NCBI GenBank assembly: GCA_018398815.1
Contig: CM031610.1
Span: forward strand, 35,687,139-35,751,138
DNA from: Conus ventricosus
Taxonomy: Eukaryota > Mollusca > Gastropoda > Neogastropoda > Conidae
Direction of reading: 5' to 3'
Length of the DNA: 64,000 nucleotides
The notes under the pieces are model-generated. The model was not told the DNA's origin. It did no database searches and saw nothing but the letters and a program-made list of their open reading frames with translations. Shown piece after piece: positions 11,860 to 23,222 of the stretch. The stretch's first letter is position 1. Each line of letters begins with the position of its first letter. Position numbers and translations under genes: made by a program.

Positions 11860-14800
11860 CCCAAACGGACTATGAACATGGACCAAATGGAACATCCATG
11901 TGTCTGTGGAAAGCGTTTCGCTACCACCCGTGGCATGAAGATCCACAGAACAAAGATGGGATGTTGAAGACTCATCTGAATGAAACAGAAGCGCACTGCA
12001 TCAGCAGATAAGACGTCGGAAGACCAAGGCCAGGATTTAAAAACCCCAGTGCCAAGGAAAATCCACGCTGTTGGTTCGGATGAGGAATTTACACAGGCCC
12101 CGATGCCAGGCGCCTGAAACTCAACCTGCCACGAGCAAACGAAACTGAAGATTGGGAGAAACTGGGTGCAAAAATCGTCCAAAGACTCGATGCACTGAAG
12201 GGAAAAGCACCCTGGAACACAAACTAGCCACATATGGGGACATTGTGTATGCCACATGTAGAGACGCCATGGAGTAAAACTACCCAAAGAGAAAACACCT
12301 CCAAAGAAATCCAGACGCCAAGAAAAGATGGACAAGACAAGTCCAAAAGAACAACCTCAAGAAGCAAATGAAGACCCCCACCTTTCCAGCTGAAAAACAA
12401 GGCTTGGAAAAACTGTGGGAAGACCTGAAAAAAAAACACAGCGCCCTCAGCAAAACGGAATCTGCGAGGAAGAGGAAGAGCAAAAAGAAGAAGACACAAG
12501 AGCGCTTCTTCAGAGACCCCTTCCAGTTTGCCAAACACTGTTTTAGCAGCCAAAAACTGGACCCCTAAGTGTGGACAAAGGAGTTCTTAGCACATCTGAG
12601 GGAAAAAATACTCTGACTCACAGAGCAAAGCAAACCCCTCGACATTCAAGATCTGGTGTGGCCAACCAACCCTGAGGAACAGTTCAATGGCAAGCCTCCA
12701 ACGTTGGGGGAAATCAAGAAAGGGGGTCGACAAAGCCAGAGCCAAATCATCACCAGGGCCAAACGGGAAAACCTTACCAGCTTTACAAGAAATGTCCCAA
12801 GGTGCTGGAGTGGCTCCACAGCTGCTGCGATCGGCTTGGAGAAACCAGAAGATCAGCGGCCAGTGGATGACGGCAGATGGTGTGTACATCCCCAAAGAGC
12901 AAAACTCAAGTGACATCACCAGTTCAGGCCAATATCACTACTGAACGTCGAAGGGAAAATCTCTTCTCTGTCATGGCAGCAAGGCTGACCAAGTACCTGA
13001 TGGAAAACAAAATACTTGGATGGTGTCGTCCAGAAAGGTGGGATCCCAGGCGTGGCTGGCTGTGTAATCACGCCACAATGACTGGGACGCAATCCAAAAA
13101 GCAAAAACAGAAAAGAGAGACCTGGACGTAGTGTGGCTCGATCTGGCAAACGCATATGGATCTGTGCCCCATGAATGATACAGTTGGCTCTTGAGATGTA
13201 CCATGTGCCAAAGAACACCGTGACATGCTCAAGAAGTACTTCAATGGCTTCTCATGCGGTTCTCTACCAAGACTACACAACTGATTTGGGTCAACTTGGA
13301 AGTGGGCATTGCAATGGGGTGTGCAATTTCCCGATACTGTTCGTGCTGGCAATGGAACTCATCTTGAAAGCAACAACAAACAACGCGAGACCCAAAAAGA
13401 CCTTGGCGATGGATACAAGATGCCTCCTCTCAAGGCCTTCATGGATGACACTACGTGATTTTAAACCAGAGAAGACAGACACGTCATGTGCTGGAGAGGC
13501 TGGACGACATAGTTGCCTCATCCAGAATGAAGTTTAAGCCAAAGAAATCACGGAGTCCTCCTTTAGGGAAAAGGAAAAATGGCCGAATCTGTGTCTTCAG
13601 TGTTCCAACCAGGCCCTTCCAACAGTCACAGAAAACCAGTCAAGAGCCTTGGAAGATGGTATGATGATACGCTGAAAGACACACAAAGAGCAAAAGAAAC
13701 CAAGCAGATGGCGGAAGAAGGCTTGGAGACCATTGACCAGTGTGGCTCCCTGGCAAATACAAGGTCTGGTGTCTGCAGTTCATGCTGATACCAAAGCTCC
13801 TATGGCCTCTGAGATATATGACATCTGCACCAGCACAGGGAGCAATGGAAGCCAAAATCAACAAGTTCACAAGGGAAAAAGGCTTGGGGTCCCACCCTGT
13901 CGACTGACATCGCGCTGTACTGTTCGCCAAGCAAAGGGTCAAACTACCACTGAAATCCATCCTGGAGGAATACAAAGCAGGGAAGATCAGACTTCAAAGC
14001 ATCTGGAGGACTCAGGAGACAAGGTGGTAGAAGCAATCAAGCCCCAGCTGAAGACAGGCAGAAAATGGAAAGTTCAAGAGCGATGGATTCTGCAAAAGAA
14101 AGTCTCAAATCAGAGAAATAACAGGACACACACAGACCAACAACAAGGACTGGGGTGACCAAAACGAAAGGTGGTCAAAGGGCCCAAAAGGGAAAAACCA
14201 AAAGAGACATGATGTTCAGGAGATGAGAAAAGAAGAAGAAACCCAAAAAAGACTCCAAAAAGCAGTCCAGCAGAGCCAGCAAGGGCAATGGACAACGTGG
14301 GAGAATGCACTCCCAAAGAAGTCTAACTTGGAATGACATTTGGCACATGGCCCCTCTCAGGATCAGCTTCATTCTCAGATCTGCATATGACCTTCTGCCC
14401 TCAAATGCAAACCTGGTGAAGTGGGGGAAAAAAAGACGATCCTGCATGCCCCCTCTGCCATAAAAAACAAAAAAGTGGAGCATGTTCTAAGCCATGTAAA
14501 GTAGCCCTGGCTCAAGGGAAAGGTACACATGGAGGCACAACCAAGTGCTCAAAGAAATTGTACAAGTATCTGGGCTAGTACCAACACCACAAAAGGGAGA
14601 ATCAGGACTCCAAAAGCACCCGCAACATTCTTCACGGGAGGAGGCAGCAAATCATGGCCAAGAACAACAGTGCCACTCGAAACAAGCAGGCAGAGTCTGC
14701 TGGGTGGGGCAGATGACTGGGAGGGCCCCTGCAAACCTCCCAGAATGGAAAGTCACCCAGAGACATCAGCAAAGAGGGCAGAGACCAGACATAGTATCCA

Positions 14801-15120
14801 CTCTAAGTCAACCAAGCAGCTGATCAATGATCGAGCTCACGGTGCCATATGAGAACAAATGGAGGCAGCTCAAATCTACAAGACTGAAAAGTATGCTGAT
14901 CTGGCAAACAGCCTGAGGAGAGAAGGCTATCAGGTCAAAGTCCCTCACTGCAGAAATTGGAGCTAGGGGGTTTGTAGGAACGTCTGCATACAGCCTCATA
15001 AACACTCCAGTTGCAGGGAAGGAAAAACCAAGCCCTGAAAGCAATGGCAGAAGCGGCAGAGAGGTTTTTCAAGCTGGATCTGGTCAAGGGGGAACAAAAG
15101 TGAACTTCATAAGGCTTAAT
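11860..15120 (+). mobile_element. R2-clade non-LTR retrotransposon, decayed
   Basis: The parts occur in the order of an R2-superclade element (R2, HERO, NeSL, R4 and relatives). An N-terminal zinc finger (CVCGKRF, TTRGMKIHRTKMGC; 11,893-11,962) comes first. The RT follows, with a GCAISP/ILFVLAMEL block near 13,320 and catalytic AFMDDTT at 13,435-13,455. Then come a C-terminal CPLC-type zinc motif near 14,445 and a restriction-like endonuclease segment ending in IELTVPYE (about 14,830), with KYADLANSLRREGYQ downstream. Frameshifts and stops are frequent throughout, so it is a fossil. The upstream flank is TA-rich; which family it belongs to cannot be settled by eye. Confidence 0.85.
12950..13560 (+). 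pseudogene. R2-clade RT core
   Basis: Reverse transcriptase palm region of the element. The DVVWLDLANAYGSVPH-type block (about 13,120-13,170) is the first catalytic Asp motif, followed by a GCAISP-type block and the FMDD box. The second catalytic box reads FMDD rather than the FADD of most LINEs, which is common in R2-clade enzymes. One frameshift separates the GCAIS and ILFVLAMEL parts. Confidence 0.8.
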
Positions 15121-15145
15121 TTCCCTACAAATATCAGGTTTTCCC

Positions 15146-15405
15146 TGGGCTCAGTGGTTAAAGCGCGAGTCATTAAGTAGAAAATGAGCATGTCCAAGGG
15201 TCATGGTTCGAATCCCACCATGGCTCGTCCCAAATGGGGAAAAAAAAAGGGGCAGCAGAGGGGCATCTGGAGTCATGAACCGGGTGTGGCCCAACCCCCC
15301 CCAGAGTGTCAGGAGAAAGGGCCGAAACACTTGCTTGAAGGGGGGTTCTCTTCTGAGGACTCCTGCTGCCCCCGCCTCCACGAGTTTCCTTTCTACTATA
15401 AAACA
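15146..15405 (+). mobile_element. tRNA-derived SINE
   Basis: An A-box-like GGCTCAGTGGTTAAAGCG (about 15,155) and a B-box GGTTCGAATCCC (15,205-15,216) form a tRNA-like pol III promoter head. A GC-rich body follows, reaching TTTCTACTATAAAA. It lies directly behind the R2-clade element. No clear target-site duplication was found. The spacing between boxes is slightly long for a true tRNA and no anticodon arm could be drawn, so it is called a SINE and not a tRNA gene. Confidence 0.75.
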
Positions 15406-15419
15406 TATATTAAAATGAA

Positions 15420-15471
15420 TAGATAATATATAAATATATATATGTGTGTTGTGGGGGTTGTATATATATAA

Positions 15472-15520
<49 letters not shown>
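15420..15520. repeat. TA / GA microsatellite
   Basis: ATATAT tracts followed by (GA)n, behind the SINE. Confidence 0.9.
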
Positions 15521-15522
<2 letters not shown>

Positions 15523-15829
15523 AGAGATGTACAATACGAATGACTGCGATTGAGGGAACCAGAACTCCACGCGCACATCCTAACATCTCTAGACGAACAT
15601 TACTGCTCAGAAACAGACAAAGGACATGTCCGTTAACCAATCAATAAGCTCGACATTGATCGACACGTTCTGCGAGGTGGCGGGCCCCTTCGAAACAACA
15701 GCACGGTTAACGTTGACGGTATGAAGCAAACGGAGGGAAAAGGTTTTGAGTTTACCAAGGGACATAACTTTTCTTTTTTTTAACATTGTAGCAAAATAGT
15801 TACCTACCGTGGTCTACTCGTTCCTGTCG

Positions 15830-16355
15830 CGCTTGTTGGGGAGTTGGGATGAGTTTTTTCACGACACCAGAGCGTGACGCCATACGCTAAGTGTTCACGC
15901 GGCGGTTGTCGTTTCCCGTTGTCACATCTGGAACTCTTTATTCTGCGAGCCTTGTACGAGAGCTTCATCGACTGATGTCCGCGTTTTTGTTTGTTTGTTT
16001 GTTTTGAATATGAAAATTAATATGGTGAGGCGTACAAAATCAGATTTGTTGTGTCCTTTGTGGTTGAAGGGCTTACAAACAACATGACTTGACTCTAGGT
16101 ACATGGGCAAAACAGGAGGAGGGCGGAGTAGAAGCAGCAGCAGAAAGACTTCCACCAGTCGTGTTACTGTTTTCTGTGAATTTCTTAGAAAACTGTGATA
16201 TGAAACAAGAAGAGACTACAAAGATTAATGTCTCGATTTGATCTCTATGTTGCAGGTCGGTTAGTAGCGAATGGAGGTGCCGACCCTCTAGTTTTAATCT
16301 TCCCCCACTCCAGCACGTAGGCAGAAATCGGCACAGAGTGCGTGAAAGAAAAATG
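15830..16355 (+). repeat. Diverged direct repeat, copy 2
   Basis: Second copy of the sequence at 11,250-11,700, in the same orientation. It ends with the shared TTTAATCTTCCC and AATCGGCACAG landmarks about 60 bp before the membrane-protein exon region. Confidence 0.6.
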
Positions 16356-16412
16356 CAGGAGCCACTGATCAGTTGAGGGGACAATGCAGCTAGCTACCTG
16401 ACTGCAACTCTC

Positions 16413-16577
16413 ATGCTTACTCCATCAAGAAAGCCAGTACCTTCAAGCACCTCCGGTACCGGCCATTCTGGGACCTGCTGCCCTCAAGAGATGGCCATAA
16501 AAGTCCGATCTTTGCGCTTGACATTGTTAGCGACTGTGCTGATCGCCCTCACCATCATCGTGTACTTCGCCCTCCTT
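16413..16577 (+). CDS. N-terminus of a type II membrane protein (partial)
   Basis: An open frame runs into the 100-N gap. From the ATG at 16,491 the product reads a short basic start (MAIKVRSLRL) followed by a hydrophobic helix (LTLLATVLIALTIIVYFALL), the pattern of a signal anchor in Golgi glycosyltransferases and sulfotransferases. An upstream in-frame ATG at 16,413 adds 26 residues. The lumenal domain is lost in the gap, so the enzyme type cannot be named. The sequence just after the gap also encodes hydrophilic, stem-like residues in one frame, but continuity is unproven. Confidence 0.5.
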
Positions 16578-16677
16578 NNNNNNNNNNNNNNNNNNNNNNN
16601 NNNNNNNNNNNNNNNNNNNNNNNNNNNNNNNNNNNNNNNNNNNNNNNNNNNNNNNNNNNNNNNNNNNNNNNNNNNNN
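16578..16677. other. Assembly gap, 100 N
   Basis: Exactly 100 undetermined bases, a conventional placeholder for a gap of unknown size. The left arm of the inverted duplication starts at its right edge. Confidence 0.99.
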
Positions 16678-17159
16678 AGAACCTTCACATTTCTCCAAGC
16701 CTCAGGAGACGGAAAAACTAAAACCCTCAGTAAAACGTCTTTCACCCAAGACCTTGACAAGCAAGCCCCGGTTAAATCACTTCTCCCCAGAGCAGGTCGG
16801 ATACACTGCTGGGACATGAATCCATGGACGTTTGACAGGGGGACTAAAGCTTCAATAGTCTATACTGTGGTATTTTAAAATCAAAAAGGTGGCCAAAGAC
16901 CGCCGACATTTCGGGATTTTGGAGTGGGTGAAGTAATTCCGTGATAAAGCTGAAGGTCAATTCCCCACATGCTGAAAATGGCATGACATAGACCCCTGAA
17001 AAAATGGGACACTTCATGCGTGTTTTCATAGTAATGAAGTCTAGTTAATTTTGTTCCTACAAAATATCAACGCCGGAATGCTTTACAATTTTAAGGAAAG
17101 TCACACGACATTCACTGTTAATAAAACTTGCTCTCTGTTGTGGGCGGTTTGAGATGAAC

Positions 17160-17400
17160 AGGGTGGGGGGGGGGGAGGGGAGAAGGGGGGAGAAGGGAGA
17201 AGGGGTGGAGGAGGGAAGGAAAAGAAAGAGGAAAAGAGAGAGAGAGGGAGGGGAGGGAGAAAGCAGCGGAGAGGGCATAAATACATAGAAAAAGGGGGGG
17301 GGGGGGGGGGGGGGGAGAAGAGGAGAGGGAGAGAGAAAGAGAGATGGAGGGAAGAGAGAGGGAGGGAAGGAAGGAGAAGAGAGAGACAAGAGCATGTCAC
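17160..17400. repeat. Polypurine (G/GA) tract
   Basis: G-rich and GA-rich low-complexity sequence. Its counterpart on the right arm is the C/CT tract at 52,760-53,030. The proline- and serine-rich frames are artefacts. Confidence 0.9.
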
Positions 17401-17449
17401 AGGACAGGGTAGCCGTATCTGATGGTAAGTAGCCAGAAAAGAAGAGACT

Positions 17450-19429
17450 CAGAGAAGTAAAGTTTACTTTCCATGATCCTTTCCCTTAGTTCTGTGGATG
17501 GTGGGTGGAGTGCTTGAACAAGACAACACATCAAAGTCCTGTGTGCAGCATTAACTCAGGGCATGTTAAAACAAACAAACAAAAAAAGCTGAAAAGATCA
17601 CCATTTCATGGCAACAAAACTGATGTATTTTGATCAATCTTGTAGAAAATGCAACTTTGTCATGTGAACGTTAAGTATGCGCACAAACATCACTCACTCA
17701 GGACAACTTACGAGATGTCTCGTAACAAGGGCTACAACACCATCGGAGATGACTCGGAACAGATAGTGAGGCCCAAATCCTTTGACAAATCCAACTATTT
17801 TAATGCTTGTTTGTCATGTATAACATATTTTTATTAACAAAGTTCAGAAAAGAAGGACACAAGTTCATGTTTGTCTCCTGAAGTGTCAAACCTAAAATCT
17901 ATCCAGACAGTAAGGGTAACCACCGTCCTTAATGCCCCATAGCTTGAACTGCATCAGATTATTGGTCGCTCCCTACAGAGTGACTTATCAACTGAAACTG
18001 ACTGCGCATGAAGGAAGATACAGAATAACAAACAGGCGCATCTTGTGTTGCTACAATATCCTAATGCCACTTAAACCTGTTCCAATGAAAACTATATTCG
18101 ACTACTCTTTTGAACATTTTGAATTAAAAAAAAAAAAATCAAATTCATGAATTAAACTTACAACAGATTTTTAGATCACTGTATTAGCAGACTTCAAATC
18201 TGCTCACAATTCACTATTTTCTGTTTCCTCTCTAAAAACATACCACTTAATAAAAAATTCAATATAGCAAAATTGACACATGAACTTTATTAACTGACAA
18301 AAAAACCCCACCGTAACTGGTTCTTCTGTTGCTTCATAAATGAACAGACACTGTGATACAAAGAAAATATGAAACATAAAACTGATGCATTTCCAAAAGT
18401 AAACATAAGCTGAAGATGTGTAACATTAACACAGAAACATCTGAATTTGCTCAGCAGTTCTGTGAACTACAGTTGAAAATGGTTCTGTGGCAGTTGTGTA
18501 ACATCCAGCCAAGCTTCAACTAGTTTATGTGAACCTATGACGAATCACAAAGAAACACAAATCAAGTCAGGTTTGTATTCTGTAGTTTTCCTCCACTGGT
18601 GGCAGATCAGAAGCCCAACAAATCAGTTACAAGTTTTTCTTTCTTTTTTTTTAAATTTTTTTAAATGTGACACTGATCAACACTAAGTTTCTGACAAGTG
18701 CACCAACACCCACTCTACCTACCCTAACCCTCTCAAATCTGTTGCAGAGAACCAGGAACTCGACAGCAGGTGGACAACTCTTTCGAACAGCCACCTGCAT
18801 GAGTTCATTCCGTCTCCTCTGTTGCAGGTCAATGTAATCACTTAATTACGTTTGTGAAGATAAGGTCATGTCACAGCTGGGATAGTGTGTGTGGAAACAG
18901 GAACAAAGAATCCAGAAATTCAGTGCAATCCTTTCAGAGATTCAAGAATCGGGGTTCAAACAATTTCTGGGAGTCTTCCAGCCTAAAATCCATGTCCACA
19001 TTACAGATAATTGTGGATGATTCTATTCATCAACTGTGCAAGAGCTGCAGTACGATTTTTATCCACTGGTTAAAAGGGGGCTGGGAACAGAACAATTGAT
19101 GGGTGGGGACAGGGGAGAAGTGGTACTGTTTGGACGGGTGGTTGTGAGACTGTGTCAGCAAAAACAGTGTAGGTGGAGGGTAGGAGGTAGGGTAAGACTT
19201 TAGGGAACACTCACATAAAAAACATCTGAAGTGAAAGTAGATGAGAAAAAAAGAAGAAGCAAACTGAAAACAGAACCTATGAAAACAAACAGTATGATGC
19301 TAATACCCTCCTTTGATCAAGTATATTTAAAAATAACTGCGACATTTCAGTGGTGTACACTTTCATAGGCTGACAGGATTTACAAACGGGACTGCCACAG
19401 AACCTTTTCAAGTCAGCAAACCACCCTAC
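17450..19429. other. 3' flank of the left IAP-like gene; no other gene recognised
   Basis: AT-moderate sequence downstream of the reverse-strand RING exon, fully matched on the right arm at 50,795-52,700. It contains a short open frame (18,854-19,099) whose right-arm partner (50,916-51,266) is frame-disrupted, which argues against coding. It also has homopolymer A/T runs. No domain recognised. Confidence 0.5.
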
Positions 19430-19663
19430 TTAGCTGTAAAACACATTGGCTGTGGACAGGATCACCGTGTCACAGCGACTGCAGCGTCGGATGTTGGGAG
19501 CGCACTCGTGCAGGCGATGATGTGGCCGCAAGGCAGGAAGATGACTCCTACTGGCGCACGTGGCATTGTTGACAGGTGCGCATATCTCGCAGGCGGGCAT
19601 TTTCCTGCTGCAGAGCGTTGTAACGCTCCTCTATGGCTCCATCGTCTGCTGCGCCTGCGGCAT
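19430..19663 (-). CDS. IAP-like E3 ligase, terminal RING exon (left copy, two 1-bp deletions)
   Basis: Last coding exon of an inhibitor-of-apoptosis-type ubiquitin ligase. The RING reads CQQC, then VIFLPCGH, CTECAP, CSRC, and ends with IRATANVFYS at the C-terminus, matching the cIAP/XIAP pattern of a RING ending in a hydrophobic tail. The RING transfers ubiquitin and can promote auto-ubiquitination. A coiled stretch (ERYNALQQENARLRD) precedes it. The splice acceptor TTTGCAG lies at its 5' edge. Compared with the right copy, one base is missing in the Gln-Val codons after CHVRQ (giving a stop) and another in the CTEC codons. Both losses are in two-base runs, so sequencing indels are likely. 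Confidence 0.85.
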
Positions 19664-19739
19664 CTGCAAAACAAAGCATGTAACACATTGAGTGTCAGCT
19701 CTCAATCTGTCTGTGGCAGCTTGCTTGCTGGAGAGGTAG

Positions 19740-19892
19740 GATCAAAGAGGGGAGTGAGCGAGAGAGAGCGAGCGAGGGAGAGGCAGACAGACACAGAGAG
19801 AGGGAGCAGGAGCATGTGTATGCATTATGTCATAGACAGTGCATCTGTGTTTGTATTGACTGAGAGAGACAGAGAGAATGATACTCTGTGTG

Positions 19893-19931
<39 letters not shown>

Positions 19932-20200
19932 ACGCGCGCATGTGCACGCGTGCTAGAGCACACACGTCTTTTTTATGTACACATGAACATAACAATGCAG
20001 GTGCATGCTCTAAAATCTTAACAAAAATGACTTCAGTTTATCAAGAACCTTCACATTCTACATACAAACACCCACAGTATTTCTCACACATACACACACA
20101 CTTTTTCCCCCAATGACAATGAAAAAATATGTTTCAAGTTCCTGCCGATATACCCCTGCTTATACACACCTGCTCACTCTCTCTCTCTCACACACACGCA
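19740..20200. repeat. GA and GT microsatellites in intron 2
   Basis: Low-complexity intron sequence between the RING exon and the preceding exon (intron 19,664-20,284). The right-arm counterpart is at 46,060-46,500. Confidence 0.85.
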
Positions 20201-20284
20201 TCCAACTGAGGAGCAGGTGATGCTAGCAAACCACACATGTGTATTCCAACTGTGTATTCAACTGGGGAGGTTTATCATTCTCAC

Positions 20285-20503
20285 CTGGGACTTCATCTGC
20301 CTCTACACCATCATGCTGCATGTCACGATCTCTGGAAGAAAGAGGGGGTTCGGCCGTGTTCCGAGAGCCTGCGTTACTGCGACTGTTACTGTTGCCTGCA
20401 TCGGAGGTGGACTGGTTCCTAGCCCCGTTTCGCTGTGAGGCACCGCTGGAGAAGAGGTTGGTCAGAATCTCCACCAGCATCACCTCTATGGCTCCTTCCA
20501 TTC
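20285..20503 (-). CDS. IAP-like E3 ligase, UBA-end and linker exon (left copy, intact)
   Basis: A 219-nt exon with acceptor GATCTCAG and donor GTGAGAAT. It encodes MEGAIEVMLVEILTNLF, which can supply the last helix of the UBA domain, then a Ser/Asn/Arg-rich flexible linker (SDAGNSNSRSNAGSRN) and an acidic end (GVEADEVP). Its entry phase accepts one base from the UBA exon at 25,778-25,910 and its exit phase fits the RING exon, giving a continuous frame. This copy is undamaged; the right copy lacks one A in the Arg-Asn codons. Confidence 0.8.
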
Positions 20504-21767
20504 CTGAGATCAAACATTTCTCTGGTGATCAGCTATGACTGTCACACTATGGGACAAATATACCAGCAAAATACAATAATGAGTTGACTTTGACTGCAGT
20601 GCTGTGAAGTGCTTTCGGCCAGTGATCACACCGTCAGCTGTGAACCCGATTCTGTTCGGCAGAACCACAGCAACACACTGGTACATGAGCCACATTTTGT
20701 GAGTAGTGGGCTTTGATACCTCTTTCCCCTCAATCTGATTCTGAAAACGAGCAAGCACAATGCCTTGTTCCCTTCGGATCCATTCTTAAGAACATTCATA
20801 CAGTGCCACTCTGAGGACATTGTACATCTGAGGAGACATTTCAGTGACAATGTAATTCATCTGAAAACAGACAGCAACGTTACTGTCACACTGCATTGTC
20901 AGTTGGTGGTTATGTGTTAATGTAGCCCATCCAAATCAGGCTGCAATCAATTCCAGAAAAAGAACTGACTGAAAACACTTTTGCCAGGAACTGAAGGATA
21001 AAACCAATGATACGATAACATACTCCAGCTATGCATGAAAACTGTACATGTTTTTGTGGTACATACAAGATCAAATCAGCTTCAGCAGAAAAAACGAAAA
21101 CAAAAAAACGCTGGCTACAGTTACAACTGAAAAACCTTAAAGCACCAGGAAGTAGCAAAATCACAAGACACAAAACGATTCCAAATGACACAAAGAGTTG
21201 TGTCATCGTTCCCATCATGTCATCTGCAGAGGGTGCCATGTGTTGAGCCCTGCTGGGCAAACACTGAGAACCCCATAGCAGATCTGCCTCTAGCACAGGA
21301 TACAGAAACAATCAGGCTGCCCCTGCTGTTCTCAGATCGTAGACTTGTGGCTGGGGCTTTGATCGGGCATACCATGCCTGAAAGTGTCACAATATGATCC
21401 AGTGACGCCCTAGTTTGCTGTGGAAACCAACATGAGATCCTTTCAGAAAGTCTGTCAACAGAAAGTGAATCATCCCACCTGTCATCTTGTGAGTAGATAT
21501 GGTTGCTTGGCCAAATTCTTAGTGATGCCTGGCTTAACTCTCTTCAGTTCTTTCCCTTGAATTTCGATCACCGGTGATCGACGGTTTTCTTCCTGGAATT
21601 ATGGTATTTAAAACAACATTTTTATCTGAAGCAATGTGTCGCCTTGAAAACCCGAAACAGACACATTCATCATAAAAATATTATTATTTTAGAAATAATG
21701 CGCAGAATGTTACGAAAAATTACAAAAAATTCATGCAAAATGCAAAAATCTCAAAAACTGTTGAGAG

Positions 21768-22222
21768 TTAACCCTCACCAGCTGTGTCAGCCAATAGTGG
21801 CTGACAGGATTTCTTTCCCTTGTGCCGCGTCATCCAAGGCTGGCTGACGGACAGACAGTACATTCTGCCGTGTCATCCACTATCGCATGACAGGAACATA
21901 AAAAATTCCTACACATTCCATAAAATGATCCAAGGGAAATAAGCTTTGTAACTAGTCTTGGAGATGTCGTAGCGAGTTGTAGACCATACTTTCAGTGGCC
22001 TATCATGAACTTGGCTGACCCCAGGAGCTCTGAAACAAAGAAACTGGCGGCACTGGCGCGCGGCACGTATTTCCTGTGCCAGAAAAAATGTCGGTCAGGC
22101 GAAGGGGTGGTAGCGATTTCTCGCTCAATGAAGTGCTTGAAATCATATTACAAAGTGGATCTGGTGATGAGGGGAGTGATAGAGAGATAGAAAACTATGA
22201 AAGAGAAGAGTCAATTGTTTGA
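21768..22222 (+). mobile_element. piggyBac-like 5' end with transposase N-terminus
   Basis: TTAA at 21,768-21,771 is followed by CCCTCACCAGCTGTG, a piggyBac-type terminus. After a leader of about 315 bp, an ATG at 22,088 opens a 44-residue frame (MSVRRRGGSDFSLNEVLEII, then an acidic GDEGSDREIENYERE) resembling the acidic N-terminus of piggyBac transposases. The frame stops at 22,222 and the catalytic core is absent. On the right arm the counterpart starts at 43,782 on the minus strand with V2L-type changes and a 14-bp deletion. That arm has also lost 27 bp spanning the TTAA-CCCT terminus. Confidence 0.65.
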
Positions 22223-22233
22223 AGTTGAATTTC

Positions 22234-22580
22234 GGTACAGGGGGATCTTTCCCTCGGAGTTAACATTGGTTCTGACTCCACTCCCTATACAGTCCTTCGA
22301 ATGAGACTATAAACCGAGGTTCCGTGTGTGAACGCACGCACATCTTGCACATATGTAAAATCCCATCACCAACTTTCAGAAGAGAAGGCCAGTTTGGCCG
22401 TTGGTATGGATGACATGTTACACATAGCATGCACCTTCCCAGAAGATGGAGTATGGCTGCCTTAATGGCGGGATTAAAAAAAACGGTCATACACACAAAA
22501 CTCCATGCCCGTCTACACAGGCAGTGTCCGCAGGAGTATCAGTCTGCGTACGCAGAAAGAAAAGAAAAAATTGTTTTGAA
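22234..22580 (+). mobile_element. SINE family B, 5'-truncated copy
   Basis: Shares a body with 28,622-29,060 (which has a tRNA-like head), with a second fragment at 42,606-42,665, and with the right-arm allele split at 42,190-42,472 and 43,588-43,660. Landmarks are a TCCTTCGAATGAGACT block, GCCAGTTTGGCCG, and the end block GGAGTATGGCTGCC with AACGGTCATACACAC. The tRNA-like head is missing here. Confidence 0.7.
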
Positions 22581-23164
22581 GATGCAGCCATCCCTTCATC
22601 TTCTGATTAGGTGTTGTAAAAGAACGGAATAGAATGTAAACAAAGCATTCTTTCTACTTGTCAGACATGTTTTTCAATGACAGTTGTGTATACACTTGAA
22701 AGTAAATGATTCGAAATTACTGAGTCCGATTGTCGAGTGTTTGTTCTTTCCTGTGACACCTAACACAACACTGTCAGTTGTCTAGCTACTGTAAAAATAA
22801 ATTAAAAAGTGGCCAAATATGCGCGTCGGCAGGGGACTGAGCACTATGTGCGTGCGTGCGGCAGCAGGGAATCGTGCTGTCCCTGCCGCTCTCGGCTGGA
22901 TAGTATTAAGATGCCAGATTTGATCCCTGCTGTTGATGTTGCTGATGGAGCCTGCCACCTGGAGCTGAAACAACATGGTTCAGTCTATGGTCCTGGGGAA
23001 CTGGTGGTAGAGACTTTATGGCGGCAGATGACAGAAAGTTGAACACTATATCAGCAGCAAAAGATTGCAAAGATGAGGTTTCGGGTATGGTTCAATGGTT
23101 ATTTTTCCTCTTCTGTTCACTCTTGCTCATTCCACCTGCTTCCAGTGCCCTTGGATAAATTTCA

Positions 23165-23222
23165 CCATCATGATCATCATCACCGTCATCATCCTCATCA
23201 TCATCGTCATCATCATCATCAT
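23165..23222. repeat. CAT trinucleotide microsatellite
   Basis: Interrupted (ATC)n; the counterpart on the right arm is (GAT)n at 41,540-41,610. Confidence 0.9.

Noticed and set aside
15146..15220. Functional tRNA gene
   Set aside because: Has A- and B-box-like motifs but no complete cloverleaf or anticodon arm; a SINE body follows.
20910..21311. 133-residue frame shared with the right arm (44,529-44,930), with hydrophobic segments
   Set aside because: Lies in an intron of the IAP-like gene. The overlap between arms only reflects about 98% nucleotide identity; no splice signals or family match.
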